Source of the DNA: an uncultured Lachnospiraceae bacterium
GTDB taxonomy: Bacteria; Bacillota; Clostridia; Lachnospirales; Lachnospiraceae
Length of the DNA stretch: 60,751 nucleotides
Direction: 5' to 3'
NCBI GenBank assembly: GCA_902773435.1
Contig: CACYEN010000117.1
Span: 1-60,751, forward strand
This document shows positions 57,736-60,751 of this stretch, one piece after another. A program made the position numbers and the translations under genes. Under the pieces are notes generated by a model, which saw only the letters and a list, made by a program, of their open reading frames with translations, did not search any database and was not told the origin of the DNA. The stretch's first letter is position 1. Every line of letters begins with the position of its first letter.

Positions 57736-58713
57736 TCAGATTTCGGGCACTTCGAAGGAAACGTTATCCGTCTCAAATGTCCTGCAGAAGAAATTCATCT
57801 CTTCGCCGCCGATCCTGTAATCGCCGATATCGATCCGGATGGTATCTTCTTCCGTTACATTAAATACCGCTCCCTTCAGAAGCTCGTCAGCCGTATAGCA
57901 GAGACAGATCCCGGTCTCATCGTCGATGACCATGTCACATTTATACGTGAAGGTGATGGTACCCGGCTCGGCGTGATAAAGACCGCAGGACCGCCCGAGA
58001 TATTCTGTATCGTCCGTGCGGTCGACGCCAAGCCATTTGATAAACGTCTGGTCCGCGCAGTCCCAGAATGGAGAGGTCTTATCACGAACGCTTCTCGCGC
58101 TCAGCAGCACACCGTCCCATTCGCCGAAACCGGACCCGTCCGCCGGGACGGGATACATGCGGAATCCCTTGTCCGTCCTGACAAACACCATCTCGTTCTC
58201 CCCGTCACGGTAGTGGATGTTCCCATCCGCATCCCTCTCAAGGAGCGTGATGATCTCGTTTTTCTTTTTGTCGCGGCGATGGTAGGTGACGGAATACGTG
58301 TCAGGCATCCTGACCGGATCCGGAAGCTTCATGACAAAGTCAACCTTCCCCTTTTTCTCGGAGTCGCTCTCTCTTGAGATCCCGTCCGCTCCGGTCCCGA
58401 AAAGAGAATCCCAGAAATCCTCCGAAAACTGGTCGGGGCTTTTCACAAGCTTTTTAACCTGATCCATGATCCACGCCTTGTTGCTTTGCGGGTCGTTCCC
58501 GTTCAGCCCGATTATGATCGGCAGCATTTCTTTGACATGCTCGAGCAGCTTCTGTTTCAGCGTCACTTCATCCTCCTCCCTGTCCCGTTCCACCGCTTCG
58601 GTTTCCTTCGGAGCTTCAGCTTCCGTACTCTCCTCTCCGGCAAAAGCCGCGCATGACAGCACGGCGGCTGTCATCAGAAGCGTAAGCATTAATCTGATTG
58701 TTCTCCTGACCAT
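57736..58713 (-). CDS. Secreted acidic protein of unknown function
   Basis: A 325-residue exported protein. Signal peptide about 1-24 ends at SCAAFAGEE (Cys not in a good lipobox). An acidic low-complexity stretch follows (about 25-55), then a mixed region and a beta-rich C-terminal half (VTYHRRDKKKNEIITLLE, HYRDGENEMVFVR, then TFTYKCDMVIDDETG). The repeating strands recall lipoprotein-carrier or LolA-like beta sheets, but I cannot name a family. It is the second gene of the TetR-led operon. Confidence 0.75.
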   Translation of the reverse strand: MVRRTIRLMLTLLMTAAVLSCAAFAGEESTEAEAPKETEAVERDREEDEVTLKQKLLEHVKEMLPIIIGLNGNDPQSNKAWIMDQVKKLVKSPDQFSEDFWDSLFGTGADGISRESDSEKKGKVDFVMKLPDPVRMPDTYSVTYHRRDKKKNEIITLLERDADGNIHYRDGENEMVFVRTDKGFRMYPVPADGSGFGEWDGVLLSARSVRDKTSPFWDCADQTFIKWLGVDRTDDTEYLGRSCGLYHAEPGTITFTYKCDMVIDDETGICLCYTADELLKGAVFNVTEEDTIRIDIGDYRIGGEEMNFFCRTFETDNVSFEVPEI

Positions 58714-58747
58714 ATCTCTTTCTCTCCCTTGAAAATGCAGTCCGGTA

Positions 58748-59371
58748 TCACTTTGGCTTCTTCATCCCCAATGCCGCGTGCCAGTTCACGAACCGGCTGA
58801 TCGTCTCAGCGTGCCGCTCGATCTCTTCCAGCGTGAACCCGAGGAAAAACGGCTCGTAATAGAGCGCCCATACACCATAGGTGAGGGTATGCAGCTCCTG
58901 CAGCGAAACCTCCCTCTCTACCAGACCGCGCCGTTTCGCTTCCCGGTAAAACTTATAGTCCAGGACGTTCATCTTCTCCGTCCAGTCCTGATGAAAACGC
59001 TCGTACCTGCTTCCCGAAGCGCAGCGGATCAGAAGCACAAAGCCTTCCCTGCGCTCATACAAAAACCTGAGCCACTTTCTGTTTGCTTCCGGATACAGGG
59101 CAAAGGAATCATACAGTTCCTGGTCCGAGCATTCCGCCAGATTCTTTCTGTCCATGCCCGACATATATTCTTCCATGTCCCGGATGGTATCCCTGACAAG
59201 CGCGGAGAACAGCTCCTCTTTTCCCCTGAACCGCTTGTACAGCGCCCCTGTCGTAACGCCTGCCGCCCCGCAGATATCGGCAAGCGAGGCCTTTTCATAG
59301 CCTTTTTTCAAAAACTCTTCCTTCGCCGCAGACAACAGCCGGGGCTCAATGCTCCTGTCCGGTACAGACAT
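58748..59371 (-). CDS. TetR/AcrR-family transcriptional regulator
   Basis: A 207-residue repressor. The N-terminal HTH (about 10-55) reads KASLADICGAAGVTTGALYKRFRGKEELF, the family consensus (shortened here). The C-terminal ligand domain is helical. It heads the operon of secreted protein, DUF308, UbiB-like and MscS genes, with a strong promoter and a palindromic operator overlapping the -10 box just upstream, so autorepression of the whole unit is likely. The ligand is unknown. Confidence 0.94.
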   Translation of the reverse strand: MSVPDRSIEPRLLSAAKEEFLKKGYEKASLADICGAAGVTTGALYKRFRGKEELFSALVRDTIRDMEEYMSGMDRKNLAECSDQELYDSFALYPEANRKWLRFLYERREGFVLLIRCASGSRYERFHQDWTEKMNVLDYKFYREAKRRGLVEREVSLQELHTLTYGVWALYYEPFFLGFTLEEIERHAETISRFVNWHAALGMKKPK

Positions 59372-59391
59372 AAAAAAGTCCCTCCATTCCT

Positions 59392-59412
59392 ACCGATAAT
59401 ACCATTATCAGT
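59392..59412. promoter_or_regulatory. Operator of the TetR regulator
   Basis: ACCGATAAT-ACC-ATTATCAGT: two nine-base arms (59392-59400 and 59404-59412) matching at 8 of 9 positions, about 20 bases upstream of the TetR start. It overlaps the end of the -10 box, the classic place for repression. Confidence 0.78.
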
Positions 59413-59438
59413 ATAATCCTTGCCGGGAGCGGATTCAA
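59410..59438 (-). promoter_or_regulatory. Promoter of the TetR-MscS operon
   Basis: Minus-strand TTGAAT (59433-59438), 17-base spacer, TATACT (59410-59415). It lies just past the stop of the AlkZ-related gene and reads into the TetR gene. The operator at 59392-59412 overlaps its -10. Confidence 0.8.
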
Positions 59439-59439
59439 G

Positions 59440-60751
59440 TCACAACCCCTGCCGGCCCGTCTGCATCCGCTCCTCCTCGGTCAGCTGCCGGAAAAATTTC
59501 TGATCCAGCTTCTTTTCGATATCATCCGCGCTCTTAGGCCCGATGCCGCGGATCGGCCTGTACCAGTCCGGGTCCTGCGCGGCGGAAATGAGGTCGAACA
59601 CAGTGTGAATCCCCGCAGCCATCAATCCGTCGAACTGCTTGAAGCTGATGCCGAGGCGAAGGCAGTAGTCCCTGCCGCTGACCTGTTCATTGCCGTCCCG
59701 GATAATTTCATCCGGATAAGCGATCCCGCGCTTCCGCAGATAATTCCGGATCGTTTTGTCATAGCCCTCCAGATACCAGGCGGCGATGTCCGGCCATTTC
59801 AGTTTGCCCATCGCCTTGGTGTGATAGGTGCCGACGGTTCCCGCAGCCCGGTTCATGGCTCCCCCGATCGCGTCATTCTTTAAGTGATCCCGGTACTTCA
59901 TAAGGATTGTCTTCTGCTGCTTATCCCGCAGCTGTCCGACGGCGACCTCGAGGCCTGCTTTCTGGTCGGAGGTCATTGTCTCCGCCGTCAGTCCTTCAAT
60001 ATGAAGCGCCCTGACCAGATTATCCGGATACGGCACGGTTTTCTTCTCTTCCGGATCGCCGATATTCCTGATGCCCAGCACTTTCCGCAGGTACCTGTCT
60101 TCCGCCTCCGGATACAGTTCCCTGACGCGCGCGAAAATCCGCAGGGCCGATTCCTTTGGATCCTCCCTGTAGAGGCAGGACACGTGATCATAGCCCCAGA
60201 TATGTTCCGGCGTGCAATAGACCGCGATGCCCCAGCCGTACTCATCTCCGCTTTTATTCTTTCTGCGCCTGAAATCCCGGATACACAGATACGTCTGCAT
60301 CTGCAGGTTCGTAACTTCCCCGTCGAAGTTCTTCTCCCCTGTCTTCCCGTATCCGGCCAGCTGCTTTGTCTCAAAGGAGTACAGTTCGCGGTCCGCGTTC
60401 TCTTCCGCGAACAGATCCATGATTTTCTTGCTTTTCCTGCTGGCGAGTTCATCATCCCAGCGGGCGTCAAAATCATAACCGTCCCGCCGGTAATTCGCGA
60501 AGGCCGGGAACCAGGCCTTTGAAATAAATCCGGCATTCCGGTTAAAAAACTTCCCATATGCCACGTTCCCCCGGGCAGCCAGGATTTTGCGCCACTCCCA
60601 TGGGTCGCGCGCGGGATCACCGGTCCACCAGCCGTCTGCGGCGGTATGTTCCTCGACCGAAAACCCGGGGATCTCACACCGGAAAAACGGCAGGAAGCCG
60701 GTCTCTTCAATAAACTTTTCCAGTTCTTCGACTGTCCGGATGCAGGCAGGA
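59440..60751 (-). CDS. AlkZ-related protein, 5' end cut by the window edge
   Basis: The frame is open from the stop at 59440 to the last base of the window without a stop, so the true start lies beyond it. A GTG at 60564 has been taken as start by simple ORF search, but coding continues upstream (EIPGFSVEEHTAADGWWTGD, then WEWRKILAARGNVAYG). I recognise the EIPGFS, WEW, AYGKFF and NYRRDGYDFDAR blocks as those of proteins named AlkZ-related, found in many Firmicutes; their activity is not established. The C-terminal about 60 residues contain a helix-hairpin-helix-like RPIRGIGPKSADDIEKKL, like the RNA polymerase alpha C-terminal domain. Partial: at least 436 residues are seen. Confidence 0.85.
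   Translation of the reverse strand, partial: PACIRTVEELEKFIEETGFLPFFRCEIPGFSVEEHTAADGWWTGDPARDPWEWRKILAARGNVAYGKFFNRNAGFISKAWFPAFANYRRDGYDFDARWDDELASRKSKKIMDLFAEENADRELYSFETKQLAGYGKTGEKNFDGEVTNLQMQTYLCIRDFRRRKNKSGDEYGWGIAVYCTPEHIWGYDHVSCLYREDPKESALRIFARVRELYPEAEDRYLRKVLGIRNIGDPEEKKTVPYPDNLVRALHIEGLTAETMTSDQKAGLEVAVGQLRDKQQKTILMKYRDHLKNDAIGGAMNRAAGTVGTYHTKAMGKLKWPDIAAWYLEGYDKTIRNYLRKRGIAYPDEIIRDGNEQVSGRDYCLRLGISFKQFDGLMAAGIHTVFDLISAAQDPDWYRPIRGIGPKSADDIEKKLDQKFFRQLTEEERMQTGRQGL

Noticed and set aside
1-60751. tRNA, rRNA, insertion sequence or prophage genes
   Set aside because: None of the usual signatures (cloverleaf arms, transposase DDE frames, integrase or phage structural genes) was seen on either strand.

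Overview
The window reads as a chromosome segment of a GC-rich, anaerobic, probably gut-associated member of the Firmicutes (Clostridia), most like a Lachnospiraceae relative. The reasons are strong AGGAGG-type ribosome sites before almost every gene, YesM/YesN-type two-component proteins, a SpoIIE-type phosphatase, many CUT1 sugar importers without their own ATPase, a TIGR02452-type PARG, and the dense, almost fully coding layout. This is inferred from gene content only. I saw no rRNA, tRNA, CRISPR array, transposase or prophage gene.

Layout. (1) 8-8594, minus strand: one operon for uptake and breakdown of a (deoxy)sugar. It runs binding protein, ATPase, two permeases (CUT2 type), FGGY kinase, class II aldolase, DeoR regulator and a small secreted protein. 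(2) 8713-12557, minus: a small signalling unit of a membrane SpoIIE-type PP2C phosphatase, a protein joining a tyrosine/dual-specificity phosphatase domain to a TIR-like domain, and a small acidic protein. (3) 12885-23361: a regulon for an acid sugar. A PrpR-like regulator at 21556 is divergent to an operon of Fe-dependent alcohol dehydrogenase, PdxA-like dehydrogenase, DUF1537 kinase and DapA-like aldolase, followed by a TAXI-TRAP transporter and a YhcH-family protein. Three copies of a GTTTC-N5-GAAAC-like site tie the unit together. (4) 23371-31644: a YesN/YesM two-component system, a CUT1 importer and a large secreted double-esterase. (5) 31853-35481: a degenerate Nudix-hotdog thioesterase, an acyl-CoA synthetase and an E2-like acyltransferase. 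(6) 36185-40067: an ADP-ribose group made of an ARH-PARG fusion, a VWA protein and a macrodomain-HTH protein. (7) 38874-51699, minus: an eleven-gene glycan operon that starts with a GH4 glycosidase, contains two CUT1 importers and a NahK-like kinase, and ends with the macrodomain gene. (8) 52025-52489: a truncated 5'-nucleotidase. (9) 52579-59371, minus: a TetR-led envelope operon (TetR, secreted protein, DUF308 membrane protein, UbiB-like kinase, large MscS channel). (10) 59440 to the window end: the 3' part of an AlkZ-related protein gene cut by the edge.

How it fits together. Most of the DNA is devoted to sugar capture: one CUT2, three CUT1 and one TRAP importer. All five binding-protein genes are followed by an inverted repeat before the next transporter gene, a device that fits high binding-protein and lower permease expression. 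None of the exported proteins shows a proper lipobox. The most unusual units are the PP2C / PTP-TIR signalling pair, the ADP-ribose hydrolase/macrodomain/VWA group, and the PrpR-like regulator that lacks both the GAFTGA loop and a Walker B motif yet sits amid a conserved operator.
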